Assembly: GCF_014218705.1 (NCBI RefSeq)
Contig: NZ_JABBJF010000001.1
Coordinates: 372,001-436,000 of the forward strand
DNA: 64,000 nt
Source of the DNA: Kluyvera sichuanensis
GTDB lineage: Bacteria; Pseudomonadota; Gammaproteobacteria; Enterobacterales; Enterobacteriaceae
Direction: 5' to 3'
Shown here: piece by piece, positions 54,047 to 63,720 of the stretch
How positions within the stretch are numbered: the stretch's first letter is position 1
How the letters are laid out: every line of letters begins with the position of its first letter
Made by a program: the position numbers and the translations under genes
The notes under the pieces: generated by a model
What the model was told of the DNA's origin: nothing
What the model saw: only the letters and a program-made list of their open reading frames with translations
The model's database searches: none

Positions 54047-54921
54047 CGCCGGGTGGCATACCAGCAGAGCAGGGAGCCCGCGCAGACCATGGCGGCTCCC
54101 TGCCAGAATGACCACGAAAGCGCGGCGCTGAGCAGAACCGCCGCCAGCGCTGAGGAGAGCACCGGGGTAAAGTAAGAGGCGGCGGCCAGCAGGCTGACGT
54201 TGCCGTGCAGAATGCCAACGTTCCACGCCGCATAGGCTAATCCTAATGCCAGCGCGCACAGAACCAGCTTAATCACCACCGGCCAGCTAAAGATCATCGG
54301 TGGCTGTTCGCTTACCAGGAATTTCACCCACAGGCTGAGCGCCGTTAATAAAACAAACAGCGTAATGCCGTTTTTGCCTTTGGCATATCTGGCGGTGACG
54401 GTGCAGTAGGCCGCCCAGATAAATGCACCGACGAAAGCCAGAATATAGCTCAGCGGGCTTGAGATAACGTTGCGGGTTATTTCCGCGATATCCAGACCGT
54501 GCTCGCCGCCTAATACCCAGGTCACGCCAAATAGCGAGAGCAATAAGCCCGGTATCACCCATAAGCTGCTTTTTTGGCCGTTGAAAAGAATAGCAAACAG
54601 AATGGTCAGGCTTGGCCAGAGATAATTGACCATACCGACTTCAATTGCCTGTTGGCGGGTGCCCGCATAGCCAAGCGAGAGCGCAAGACAGATTTCGTAG
54701 CTAACAAACAGCACGCTGCCGGCTACAAGATACCGTGGGGGGATTTGACGCAACTGCGGGAAACCGACGGTAAATATCAGCAACAGGCCGCTCAGGCTGT
54801 AGATCATGGCGGCACCGCCCACTGGTCCAAGCCCTTCGCTGACGCCGCGAATCAGCCCCACCATGGTGCTCCATAATACGATGGCGGTGAGTCCCGTCAG
54901 CGTCGCTCTCTTTTTATCCAT
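54043..54921 (-). CDS. yddG: Aromatic amino acid exporter YddG
   Basis: A 292-residue, 10-helix DMT-superfamily exporter for Phe, Tyr and Trp, also linked to methyl viologen efflux. It shows IVLWSTMVGLIRGVSEGLGP and AYAAWNVGILHGNVSLL, very close to E. coli YddG. It is divergent from fdnG as in E. coli, marking the end of the inserted cat-ben block. Confidence 0.95.
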   Translation of the reverse strand: MDKKRATLTGLTAIVLWSTMVGLIRGVSEGLGPVGGAAMIYSLSGLLLIFTVGFPQLRQIPPRYLVAGSVLFVSYEICLALSLGYAGTRQQAIEVGMVNYLWPSLTILFAILFNGQKSSLWVIPGLLLSLFGVTWVLGGEHGLDIAEITRNVISSPLSYILAFVGAFIWAAYCTVTARYAKGKNGITLFVLLTALSLWVKFLVSEQPPMIFSWPVVIKLVLCALALGLAYAAWNVGILHGNVSLLAAASYFTPVLSSALAAVLLSAALSWSFWQGAAMVCAGSLLCWYATRR

Positions 54922-55065
54922 CTCTAACCTGATGCTTTTACAAACGAAGTCTGCGGTTATAGCATTTTTTTGCCGCTGCTGGTGATATTTTTCCTCGACG
55001 CCTAACCCTAAAGGATTAATGAAATTCGCTGACCCTGACTATTAAGGGGGGCTCAGTTTTCGACA

Positions 55066-55079
55066 TTGATTTGACGCAA
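55066..55079 (+). promoter_or_regulatory. FNR-type site upstream of fdnG
   Basis: TTGATTTGACGCAA fits the FNR consensus TTGAT-N4-ATCAA in its left half with a weaker right half, 63 bases before the fdnG start. fdnGHI is activated anaerobically by FNR and by NarL with nitrate in E. coli. CCCTGACTATTAAGGG at about 55033-55048 could be a NarL-type inverted heptamer pair, but that is weaker. Confidence 0.5.
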
Positions 55080-55141
55080 AAAAAACAGGGGCATTGCTGT
55101 TAGTTTCCTTCTCGAAGTACATCCATACGATGAGGAAAACA

Positions 55142-58100
55142 ATGGACGTCAGCCGCAGAAAGTTTTTTAAAATCTGCGCGGGCGGTATGGCTGGGACGAC
55201 GGCTGCGGCATTAGGGTTTGCCCCGAAAATGGCGTTAGCACAGGCGCGAAATTTCAAATTACTGCGCGCTAAAGAAGTTCGTAACACCTGCACATACTGT
55301 TCCGTAGGTTGTGGGCTATTAATGTATAGCCTGGGCGATGGAGCCAAAAATACCCGGGAATCGATTTACCATATTGAAGGTGACCCGGATCATCCGGTAA
55401 GCCGCGGCGCACTGTGCCCGAAAGGCGCGGGGCTGCTGGACTATGTACACAGTGAAAGTCGCCTGCGCTACCCGGAATACCGCGCACCTGGCTCGGATAA
55501 ATGGCAGCGTATTTCGTGGAATGAAGCCTTCGATCGCATCGCAAAATTGATGAAGGCCGACCGCGACGCCAACTTTATTGAGAAGAACGAGCAGGGCGTG
55601 ACGGTTAACCGCTGGCTCTCCACCGGGATGCTGTGCGCATCCGCGGCAAGTAATGAGACCGGCATGCTGACGCAGAAGTTTGTGCGCTCGCTCGGTATGC
55701 TGGCGGTAGACAACCAGGCGCGCGTCTGACACGGACCAACGGTAGCAAGTCTTGCTCCAACATTTGGTCGCGGTGCGATGACCAACCACTGGGTTGATAT
55801 CAAAAACGCCAACGTCGTGATGGTGATGGGCGGTAACGCCGCTGAAGCCCATCCAGTGGGTTTCCGCTGGGCGATGGAAGCGAAAAACAATAACGATGCC
55901 ACGCTTATCGTTGTCGACCCGCGCTTTACGCGTACGGCGTCGGTAGCTGATATTTATGCGCCAATTCGTTCCGGTACCGACATTACCTTCCTGTCGGGCG
56001 TACTGCTGTATCTTATCGAAAACAATAAGATCAACGCCGAATACGTGAAGCATTACACCAACGCCAGCCTGCTGGTGCGGGATGATTTTGCCTTCGAAGA
56101 CGGCCTGTTTAGCGGCTATGACGCCGAGAAACGTCAGTACGACAAATCGTCCTGGAACTATCAGTACGATGAAAACGGCTATGCCAAACGCGATGAAACG
56201 CTGACCCATCCTCGCTGTGTGTGGAACCTGCTGAAGCAGCACGTTTCCCGCTATACGCCGGACGTGGTGGAGAACATTTGCGGTACGCCGAAAGCGGACT
56301 TCCTGAAAGTGTGCGATGTGCTGGCTTCCACCAGTGCGGCAGACCGTACTACCACCTTCCTGTATGCGCTGGGCTGGACACAGCACACCGTCGGGGCGCA
56401 GAACATTCGCACCATGGCGATGATCCAGCTGCTGCTCGGCAATATGGGGATGGCAGGCGGCGGTGTGAACGCCTTGCGCGGTCACTCGAATATTCAGGGC
56501 TTAACCGACTTAGGTCTGCTGTCGACCAGCCTGACCGGCTATCTGACGCTGCCGTCGGACAAGCAGGCGGATCTGCAAACCTATCTGACCGCCAATACGC
56601 CAAAAGCGCTGCTGCCTGAGCAGGTGAACTACTGGAGCAACTATCCGAAGTTCTTCGTCAGCCTGATGAAGTCGTTCTACGGCGACGCGGCAACGAAGGA
56701 TAACGACTGGGGCTTTAACTGGCTGCCGAAATGGGACCAGGCCTACGACGTTATCAAATACTTCAACATGATGGATAACGGCAAAGTCACCGGCTACATC
56801 TGCCAGGGCTTTAACCCGGTTGCATCCTTCCCGGACAAAAACAAAGTCGTACGCAGCTTAAGCAAGCTGAAGTACATGGTGGTTATCGACCCGCTAGTGA
56901 CCGAAACGTCTACCTTCTGGCAGAACCACGGTGAGTCTAATGACGTTGAACCATCAACGATTCAGACCGAAGTCTTCCGTCTGCCGTCGACCTGCTTTGC
57001 AGAAGAAGACGGTTCGATTGCTAACTCCGGCCGCTGGCTGCAGTGGCACTGGAAAGGTCAGGAAGCACCGGGTGAAGCGCGTAACGACGGCGAGATTCTG
57101 GCCGGTATTTACCATCGTCTGCGCGAAATGTATCGCAACGAAGGCGGTAAGGGCGTTGAGCCGCTGCTGAAGATGGGCTGGAACTACAAACAGCCTGATC
57201 ACCCAGAGTCGGAAGAAGTCGCTAAAGAGAACAACGGCTATGCGCTGGCCGACCTGTATGACGCCAACGGTGTGCTGGTGGCGAAGAAAGGTCAGTTGCT
57301 TAATAGCTTTGCGCTGCTGCGTGATGACGGTACCACGGCGTCCTCCTGCTGGATCTATACCGGTAGCTGGACTGAACAGGGTAACCAGATGGCCAACCGC
57401 GATAACGCTGACCCATCAGGGCTGGGCAATACGCTGGGTTGGGCATGGGCCTGGCCGCTCAACCGTCGCGTGCTGTATAACCGCGCTTCGGCGGACGTGA
57501 ACGGTAAACCGTGGGATCCGAAACGGATGCTGATCCAGTGGAACGGTACGAAATGGACGGGTAACGATATCCCGGACTTTAATACCGCGCCGCCAGGAAG
57601 CAAGACCAATCCGTTTATTATGCAGCAGGAAGGCCTGGGTCGTCTGTTTGCGCTCGATAAGCTGGCAGAAGGACCGTTCCCGGAACACTACGAGCCGATG
57701 GAAACGCCGCTGGGGACTAACCCGCTGCACCCGAACGTTATTTCCAGCCCGGTAGTGCGTCTGTACGAAGAAGATGCCGTGCGTCTTGGGAAGAAAGACA
57801 AGTTCCCATACGTTGGCACCACCTATCGTCTGACCGAGCATTTCCATACCTGGACTAAGCATGCGCGCCTCAACGCGATTGCGCAGCCAGAGCAGTTTGT
57901 GGAAATCAGCGAAGGGCTGGCGAAGGCCAAAGGGATTGCCAACGGTGACCGCGTGACCGTCAGCAGCAAGCGCGGCTTTATTCGCGCCGTGGCGGTGGTA
58001 ACGCGTCGTCTGCAGACCCTGAACGTCAACGGTCAGCAGGTGGAAACCATCGGTATTCCGCTGCACTGGGGTTATGAAGGCGTAGCCCGTAAAGGCTATA

Positions 58101-58189
58101 TCGCCAATACCCTGACGCCGAACGTGGGCGATTCCAACTCGCAGACGCCGGAGTATAAGGCGTTCCTGGTTAACATCGAGAAAGCGTAA
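55142..58189 (+). CDS. fdnG: Formate dehydrogenase-N, alpha subunit (selenoprotein)
   Basis: The periplasmic Mo-bis-MGD/selenocysteine enzyme oxidising formate in nitrate respiration. It has 1015 residues when the TGA at 55727-55729 is read as Sec196, exactly the E. coli layout (NQARV-U-HGPTVASLAPTFG). Tat signal SRRKFFKICAGG; [4Fe-4S] ligands CTYCSVGC with a later Cys in GALCPKG. The ATG at 55142 follows GAGGAAAAC. A SECIS hairpin lies just after the TGA. It is one gene, not two fragments. First gene of fdnGHI. Confidence 0.97.
55727..55769 (+). promoter_or_regulatory. Selenocysteine TGA and bacterial SECIS hairpin
   Basis: After the TGA, arms GACCAA (55734-55739) and TTGGTC (55764-55769) enclose an apical stem-loop AGCAAGTCTTGCT (55744-55756) with GTC in the loop, the SelB-binding geometry known from fdnG and fdhF. 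Confidence 0.92.
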
Positions 58190-58200
58190 GGAGCGTTTAA

Positions 58201-59088
58201 ATGGCGATGGAAACACAAGACATTATTAAACGCTCTGCAACCAACCCGATTACCCCCGCGCCTCGTGCGCGGGACTATAAGGAAGAAGTTGCCAAGCTGA
58301 TTGATGTCTCCTCCTGTGTGGGCTGTAAAGCCTGCCAGGTGGCCTGCTCCGAGTGGAATGATATTCGCGACGAGGTAGGGCATTGCGTGGGGTTTTACGA
58401 TAACCCGGCGGATCTGAGCGCTAAGTCCTGGACGGTGATGCGCTTTAGCGAAACCGAGCAGAACGGCAAGCTTGAGTGGTTGATTCGTAAAGACGGCTGT
58501 ATGCACTGTGAGGATCCGGGCTGCCTGAAGGCGTGCCCGTCCGCCGGGGCGATTATTCAGTACGCTAACGGGATCGTCGATTTCCAGCAGGAAAACTGTA
58601 TCGGCTGTGGTTACTGCATCGCCGGGTGTCCGTTTAATATTCCGCGCCTCAGCAAAGAGGATAACCGCGTTTATAAATGCACCCTGTGCGTAGACCGCGT
58701 GAGCGTGGGCCAGGAACCGGCCTGTGTGAAAACCTGTCCGACCGGGGCGATTCACTTCGGCACCAAGAAAGAGATGCTGGACGTGGCGCAGGAGCGCGTC
58801 GATAAGCTTAAGAAACGCGGCTACCCGCATGCCGGTATCTATAATCCGGAAGGCGTGGGCGGCACCCATGTGATGTACGTGCTGCATCATGCGGATCAGC
58901 CTGAGTTGTATCACAAGCTGCCGAAGGATCCGGCTATCGATACCAGTATCAATCTGTGGAAAGGGGCGCTGAAACCACTCTCCGCCGCGGGCTTTATCGC
59001 CACCTTTGCCGGGCTGATTTATCACTACATCGGTATTGGCCCGAACAAAGAAGTGGACGATGACGAAGAGGAGGATGGCCATGAGTAA
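58201..59088 (+). CDS. fdnH: Formate dehydrogenase-N, beta (iron-sulfur) subunit
   Basis: A 295-residue electron-transfer subunit with four [4Fe-4S] motifs: [59 protein letters not shown] single C-terminal membrane helix ([17 protein letters not shown]) anchors it to the periplasmic face. It follows fdnG by 11 bases with AAGGAG upstream. Confidence 0.96.
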   Translation: MAMETQDIIKRSATNPITPAPRARDYKEEVAKLIDVSSCVGCKACQVACSEWNDIRDEVGHCVGFYDNPADLSAKSWTVMRFSETEQNGKLEWLIRKDGCMHCEDPGCLKACPSAGAIIQYANGIVDFQQENCIGCGYCIAGCPFNIPRLSKEDNRVYKCTLCVDRVSVGQEPACVKTCPTGAIHFGTKKEMLDVAQERVDKLKKRGYPHAGIYNPEGVGGTHVMYVLHHADQPELYHKLPKDPAIDTSINLWKGALKPLSAAGFIATFAGLIYHYIGIGPNKEVDDDEEEDGHE

Positions 59089-59737
59089 GTCGAAAATGAT
59101 TGTGCGCACCAAGTTTGTCGACCGCGCCTGTCACTGGACGGTGGCTATCTGCTTCTTCCTGGTGGCGGTATCAGGGATTTCGTTCTTCTTCCCGACGCTG
59201 CAATGGCTGACCGAAACCTTTGGTACACCGCAGATGGGGCGTATTCTGCACCCGTTCTTCGGCGTGCTGATCTTCGTGGTGCTGATGTTTATGTTTGCCC
59301 GCTTCGTGCATCACAACATTCCGGATAAGCAGGATATTCCGTGGGTGCTGGGGATTGTCGAAGTCCTGAAAGGCAACGAGCATAAAGTGGCCAAGGTCGG
59401 GAAATATAACGCCGGGCAGAAGATGATGTTCTGGACCATCATGAGCATGATTTTCGTGCTGTTGGTGACCGGGGTGATTATCTGGCGTCCTTACTTTGCG
59501 CCATTTTTCCCGATTCAGGTGATTCGCTACGCGCTGCTGATTCATGCTGCTTCAGCCATCATTCTGATCCACGCGATCCTTATCCATATGTATATGGCGT
59601 TCTGGGTCAAAGGGTCAATTAAAGGGATGATTGAAGGCAAAGTGAGTCGTCGCTGGGCGCAGAAACACCATCCGCGCTGGTATCGTGAAGTTGAGCGGGT
59701 AGAGGCGAAGAAAGAGAGTTCGGAAGGGATGAAGTAA
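59081..59737 (+). CDS. fdnI: Formate dehydrogenase-N, gamma subunit (cytochrome b556)
   Basis: A 218-residue, four-helix inner-membrane di-heme cytochrome that reduces menaquinone. His-bearing helices include [12 protein letters not shown] and [22 protein letters not shown] 59081 is preceded by GAGGAGG inside the end of fdnH (eight-base overlap). Confidence 0.95.
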   Translation: MSKSKMIVRTKFVDRACHWTVAICFFLVAVSGISFFFPTLQWLTETFGTPQMGRILHPFFGVLIFVVLMFMFARFVHHNIPDKQDIPWVLGIVEVLKGNEHKVAKVGKYNAGQKMMFWTIMSMIFVLLVTGVIIWRPYFAPFFPIQVIRYALLIHAASAIILIHAILIHMYMAFWVKGSIKGMIEGKVSRRWAQKHHPRWYREVERVEAKKESSEGMK

Positions 59738-59755
59738 GGATTCTTTGCGGAAGTG

Positions 59756-59804
59756 AAGAGCGGTTTGATGTCCCTTGAGGGGGAGCGTTAAGCCGCTCTT
59801 TTTG
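59756..59804 (+). terminator. Rho-independent terminator of fdnGHI
   Basis: AAGAGCGG (59756-59763) pairs with CCGCTCTT (59793-59800), with TTTTT following; a small inner TCCC...GGGGA stem lies in the loop. Confidence 0.8.
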
Positions 59805-59822
59805 TTTGTGGTATTGCAGGAC

Positions 59823-60146
59823 TCATGTGTTTGTAATGAGGGCATCGATGGCTGATATGGCGCTTGAACGTTCGCTGCGTAAATTACAGATAAAATGTCG
59901 GTTATTGAGCTTACCTTTATCTATGCTGGTCATTAATGGCGTATTGATAGCTACTGTTTGGAAGTCAATATTCACCAACGGCGTTGCTCGATGGTAATAA
60001 CCGTTTAAATAAACATGGCTACTTAAAGGAAGCACTAGCCGTGTTGAAAGATCGCCATAATAATCATGTTGTATCACCATAATGTATGGATGAATAAGAC
60101 GGGTCCTCTCCGATGGATTTCGATAAATATCAAACTGTCGGCACAT
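59823..60146 (-). CDS. CcdB-family toxin (putative gyrase poison)
   Basis: A 107-residue protein with the CcdB outline: FDIYRNPSERTRLIHPYIM, RLVLPLSSHVYLN, ATPLVNIDFQTVAINTPLM. CcdB traps DNA gyrase on DNA. In F-plasmid CcdB the last residues Trp-Gly-Ile are essential for killing; this protein ends DALITNT and lacks them, so it may be inactive or have a changed target. The ATG overlaps the antitoxin stop (TAATG), the usual coupling of such pairs. In E. coli other genes lie at this place. Confidence 0.75.
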   Translation of the reverse strand: MCRQFDIYRNPSERTRLIHPYIMVIQHDYYGDLSTRLVLPLSSHVYLNGYYHRATPLVNIDFQTVAINTPLMTSIDKGKLNNRHFICNLRSERSSAISAIDALITNT

Positions 60147-60337
60147 TAAAGTACCTCATAAAAAGGATCATCAGATAACAGTCCTGCCATTTGCGTAAAC
60201 GCGTTCATTCTGTTGATAAATTCACGATCTTCATTAGCGTTGTTGCGCTTTTTGATATCGCAAGGCAAGGCGTTACTCGTTGAACCTTTTGTCGTGGCAT
60301 TTTTCGGCATTTCCTTAACCGTGTTGTTTGATTTCAT
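60146..60337 (-). CDS. CcdA-like antitoxin
   Basis: A 63-residue basic-then-acidic protein starting MKSNNTVKEMPKNATT and ending EFINRMNAFTQMAGLLSDDP-FYEVL; the C-terminal part resembles toxin-wrapping tails of CcdA-type antitoxins. The ATG at 60337 has a near-perfect AGGAGGT five bases before it, while a longer frame to 60580 has none. The N-terminal part is a poor match to the ribbon-helix-helix of F CcdA, so it is identified mainly by its coupling to the CcdB gene. Confidence 0.6.
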   Translation of the reverse strand: MKSNNTVKEMPKNATTKGSTSNALPCDIKKRNNANEDREFINRMNAFTQMAGLLSDDPFYEVL

Positions 60338-60592
60338 ATTGACCTCCTTGTGAAGAATAGGACGATTATCCGCCGTTCCGGTTAAAACACAATTAGCCAG
60401 ATTCCGCCTTTGCGCGCCACCTTCCAGAAAATATTCACCTGTTGCATTACGTATTAATGGCGGCCTGAGACATGAACCATTCGCGCTGTATATATGGATA
60501 AACGCATTGTCACTCCTTTTTGTCTGGCCTGCACCCCATGAATGGTCAATAATGCCCCTCTGCAAACTCAACAGAAACAAGTGATTAGAGGG

Positions 60593-61759
60593 ATGAAAAA
60601 GACAATTTTTGCGCTGGCGCTAGGCACGTTTGGCCTGGGGATGGCGGAATTTGGCATTATGGGCGTGCTGCCGGAGCTGGCGCACGATGTAGGGATCTCG
60701 ATCCCGGCGGCGGGCAATATGATCTCCTGGTATGCCTTCGGCGTGGTGATCGGCGCGCCGATTATTGCGCTGTTTTCCACGCGCTTCTCCCTGAAATCCA
60801 TCATGCTGCTGCTGGCGGCGCTCTGCGTGCTCGGCAACGTCATTTTTACCTTTTCATCGAGCTACGTAATGCTGGCGATTGGGCGTCTGGTGTCTGGCTT
60901 TCCGCACGGGGCGTTTTTTGGCGTGGGGGCGATTATTCTGTCGAAGATTGCGCCTCGTGGCAGGGTGACGGCGGCGGTAGCGGGGATGATCGCCGGGATG
61001 ACGGTGGCGAATCTGGTCGGGGTGCCTGCGGGAACCTGGCTGGGGCACCAGTTTAGCTGGCGCTATACCTTCCTGGCGATTGCGCTATTTGATGTGGCGG
61101 TGCTGGCGGCGATTATTGCCTGGGTGCCGACGCTGTTTGATAAATCCGACGCGCGGCTTCGCGAGCAGTTCCACTTTTTGAAAAGCCCCGCGCCGTGGCT
61201 CATCTTCGCGGCAACCATGTTCGGGAACGCCGGGGTATTCGCCTGGTTCAGCTATATCAAGCCGTTTATGATGAACGTCTCTGGCTTCTCCGAAGGGGCC
61301 ATGATGTTCATTATGATGCTGGTGGGGTTGGGGATGGTGCTGGGCAATATCCTCAGCGGTAAGCTCTCCGGGCGTTACAGCCCGCTGCGTATTGCGGCCA
61401 CAACCGATTTCGTTATTGTGGTAGCGCTGCTGCTTATCTTTGCCCTCGGCGGCTTTAAAATCGCGTCGTTGGTGCTGGCGTTTATCTGCTGCGCGGGGTT
61501 ATTTGCGCTTTCCGCGCCGTTGCAGATTTTGCTGCTGCAAAATGCGAAGGGCGGTGAAATGCTCGGGGCCGCTGGTGGGCAAATTGCCTTTAACCTCGGC
61601 AGTGCGATTGGCGCTTTCTTTGGCGGGTTGATGATTACGATGAATTTCGGCTGGAATTCGGTGGCGTTACCGGCGGCGGCGCTGTCGTTCCTCGCAATGT
61701 CGTCTCTGCTGCTTTATGCGCGTTATCAACAGCAACAACAAAAGCTGGTGGCTGCCTGA
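60593..61759 (+). CDS. araJ: MFS transporter AraJ
   Basis: A 388-residue DHA1-type facilitator very close to E. coli AraJ: LALGTFGLGMAEFGIMGVLP, RLVSGFPHGAFFGVGAI, APWLIFAATMFGNAGVFAWF. E. coli araJ is arabinose-induced but dispensable and its cargo is unknown. In E. coli it lies elsewhere, so the neighbourhood differs. The ATG at 60593 has AGAGGG very close by; an upstream start is possible but unsupported. Confidence 0.85.
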   Translation: MKKTIFALALGTFGLGMAEFGIMGVLPELAHDVGISIPAAGNMISWYAFGVVIGAPIIALFSTRFSLKSIMLLLAALCVLGNVIFTFSSSYVMLAIGRLVSGFPHGAFFGVGAIILSKIAPRGRVTAAVAGMIAGMTVANLVGVPAGTWLGHQFSWRYTFLAIALFDVAVLAAIIAWVPTLFDKSDARLREQFHFLKSPAPWLIFAATMFGNAGVFAWFSYIKPFMMNVSGFSEGAMMFIMMLVGLGMVLGNILSGKLSGRYSPLRIAATTDFVIVVALLLIFALGGFKIASLVLAFICCAGLFALSAPLQILLLQNAKGGEMLGAAGGQIAFNLGSAIGAFFGGLMITMNFGWNSVALPAAALSFLAMSSLLLYARYQQQQQKLVAA

Positions 61760-61763
61760 AAAT

Positions 61764-61788
61764 AGCCTCTCCCTTATCGGGAGAGGCT
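61764..61788. terminator. Bidirectional hairpin between araJ and adhP
   Basis: AGCCTCTCCC / GGGAGAGGCT with loop TTATC, a 10-bp perfect stem. On the minus strand it is followed by ATTTT (adhP side); on the + strand by CTGGTTATT. It probably terminates both convergent genes. Confidence 0.75.
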
Positions 61789-61795
61789 CTGGTTA

Positions 61796-62806
61796 TTAAT
61801 GGCGAAGATCGATAACCATACGGCCACGGATCTGGCCCAGTTCCATCTCTTTAAAGATAGCGTTGATGTCGTTTAACGGACGCAGCGCCACTTTCGGTAC
61901 CACTTTCCCTTCAGCAGCAAACTGGAAGGCCTCGGTCAGATCCTGGCGGGTGCCAACCAGCGAACCGACCACTTCAATCCCGTCCAGCACCAGACGTGGA
62001 ATATCGAGGCTCATCGCTTCCGGCGGCAGGCCGACGGCCACCACGCGGCCACCGGCGCGCACGGCGTCAACGGCGGAGTTAAAGGCTGCTTTCGCGACGG
62101 CGGTAACGACTGCCGCGTGCGCACCGCCGGTCAGTTCCTGAACCTGTTTCGCCGCGTCTTCGCTACGTGAGTTGATAATAAGGTCCGCGCCCATCTCTTT
62201 GGCCAGCTTCAGCTGTTCATCGTTAACATCGAGGGCAATCACTTTGGCATTAAAGACGTTTTTGGCGTACTGCAGCGCCAGGTTGCCCAGACCGCCGAGA
62301 CCGTAAATCGCAATCCACTGACCCGGTTTGATTTTCGATATTTTCACCGCTTTATAGGTGGTGACGCCTGCGCAGGTAATGCTGCTGGCGGCTGCAGAAT
62401 CAAGACCGTCCGGCACTTTGACCGAGTAGTCAGCGGTGACGATACACTCTTCCGCCATACCGCCATCAACGCTGTAGCCGGCATTTTTGACCGAACGACA
62501 CAGCGTTTCGTTACCGCTGTTGCAGTATTCGCAGTGGCCGCAACCTTCAAAGAACCAGGCGACGCTGGCACGGTCACCGACTTTCAGAGAGGAGACGCCA
62601 GGGCCGATCGCTTTCACGATCCCAATACCTTCATGGCCGAGGATCACCCCGGTCTTGTCACCAAAATCGCCGTTTTTGACGTGCAGATCGGTGTGACAGA
62701 CCCCGCAGCATTCCATGGATAACAGAGCTTCACCATGCTGCAGTGGGCGCAGCGTTTTTTCGGTGACGTTTACCTGATGGTCATGCGTGACGACAGCAGC
62801 CTTCAT
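61796..62806 (-). CDS. adhP: Zinc-dependent alcohol dehydrogenase AdhP
   Basis: A 336-residue propanol-preferring NAD alcohol dehydrogenase. Catalytic zinc ligands are in [10 protein letters not shown] and GHEGIGIV, structural zinc in [16 protein letters not shown], and the Rossmann motif is [17 protein letters not shown] 62806 follows AGGAGTAGGATT; the longer frame is rejected. In E. coli adhP also lies downstream of fdnGHI. Confidence 0.95.
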   Translation of the reverse strand: MKAAVVTHDHQVNVTEKTLRPLQHGEALLSMECCGVCHTDLHVKNGDFGDKTGVILGHEGIGIVKAIGPGVSSLKVGDRASVAWFFEGCGHCEYCNSGNETLCRSVKNAGYSVDGGMAEECIVTADYSVKVPDGLDSAAASSITCAGVTTYKAVKISKIKPGQWIAIYGLGGLGNLALQYAKNVFNAKVIALDVNDEQLKLAKEMGADLIINSRSEDAAKQVQELTGGAHAAVVTAVAKAAFNSAVDAVRAGGRVVAVGLPPEAMSLDIPRLVLDGIEVVGSLVGTRQDLTEAFQFAAEGKVVPKVALRPLNDINAIFKEMELGQIRGRMVIDLRH

Positions 62807-63024
62807 AATCCTACTCCTGGTTAATATGTATTTGATAATAATACTCATTAATAGTTAGCGATAGAACGGTAAAAAGCAAGGCCGAAAGAGGACAGAATCT
62901 GGTGGTTTTTCATATTGATAGCACATAGCGTTCACCATTCTGTCATTCTGCGGTCATCATTTATTCATCAGTAAACTCTACCGTGTCGTTTTTGCTTTTC
63001 TTATAACGATAGAGTGAACGCACA

Positions 63025-63624
63025 ATGCATCTGGTAAAAACTATCCTCGCCGCAAGTCTGATTTTTTCTGCCGCCGCACAGGCGCACAATGTGCTCGACT
63101 TCCCGCAGCCGGAGAACAACCCTGAAGAATTTTATGCGGTAACGGAGATCCCGGCCGGTGGTATCATTAAATATGAAACCGACGCCAAAACCGGTTTTTT
63201 AGTCGCCGACCGCTTCCAGTCGATGCCGGTGGCGTATCCAGCTAACTACGGTTCGCTGACGCAGTCGCTGGCAGGAGATGGCGACCCGCTGGACGTGGTG
63301 TTCTATACCCGAGCGCCAATGGCTCCGGGGACGCTAATCAAACTGCGCGCGATTGGCGTATTGAAGATGATTGATGGTGGCGAGAAGGACGACAAAATTA
63401 TCGCCGTGCCAACCAGCAAAATTGACCCGACCTATGACGATATCAAAAACGTTAGCGACCTGCCGAAGGTAGAACAGGAGCGTCTTCAGGCCTTCTTCCG
63501 CGTCTACAAACAACTGCCGGAAGGGCGTAAGAAGGTGGAGCTGAACGGCTTTAACGATGCCGCTGCCGCGAAGCAGGAAATCAAGCAGGCGTGGGACGCC
63601 TGGAAAGAGAAGCACCCACAGTAA
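63025..63624 (+). CDS. Family I inorganic pyrophosphatase with signal peptide (secreted/periplasmic)
   Basis: A 199-residue PPase: metal motif GDGDPLDVVFYTR, DDKIIAVP, and FRVYKQLPEGRKKVEL match soluble family I enzymes that split PPi to 2 Pi. Unlike cytoplasmic Ppa it begins with a Sec signal MHLVKTILAASLIFSAAAQA-HNV, cleaved about residue 20. It would act outside the inner membrane, perhaps scavenging phosphate. It is a single gene 218 bases from divergent adhP. REP elements follow. Confidence 0.9.
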   Translation: MHLVKTILAASLIFSAAAQAHNVLDFPQPENNPEEFYAVTEIPAGGIIKYETDAKTGFLVADRFQSMPVAYPANYGSLTQSLAGDGDPLDVVFYTRAPMAPGTLIKLRAIGVLKMIDGGEKDDKIIAVPTSKIDPTYDDIKNVSDLPKVEQERLQAFFRVYKQLPEGRKKVELNGFNDAAAAKQEIKQAWDAWKEKHPQ

Positions 63625-63626
63625 AA

Positions 63627-63714
63627 CGTAGCCCGGACGAGGCGGAACGCCGACTCCGGGATCTTCTGGATGTTGCGGTAAAAACCCGGCGTCGCTGTGC
63701 TCGGCCGGGCTACG
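63627..63714. repeat. BIME: two inverted REPs; right copy has a T-run as terminator
   Basis: Left REP 63627-63660 (CGTAGCCCGGACGAGG type) and right REP 63685-63714 (CCCGGCGTCGC...CGGCCGGGCTACG). On the minus strand the right copy is followed by TTTTT, seven bases after the stop of the next gene, forming a complete terminator for it. Confidence 0.82.
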
Positions 63715-63720
63715 GGTCGG

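Noticed and set aside
55319-56485. 388-codon minus-strand frame opposite fdnG
   Set aside because: Shadow frame; the + strand encodes well-conserved FdnG across the same bases.
55142-58189. fdnG as a pseudogene split by a stop
   Set aside because: The TGA is at the known Sec196 position and is followed by a proper SECIS hairpin, so it is a selenoprotein.
60338-60580. N-terminal extension of the CcdA-like antitoxin
   Set aside because: AGGAGGT lies right before the internal ATG at 60337, while the upstream start overlaps the araJ region without a site.
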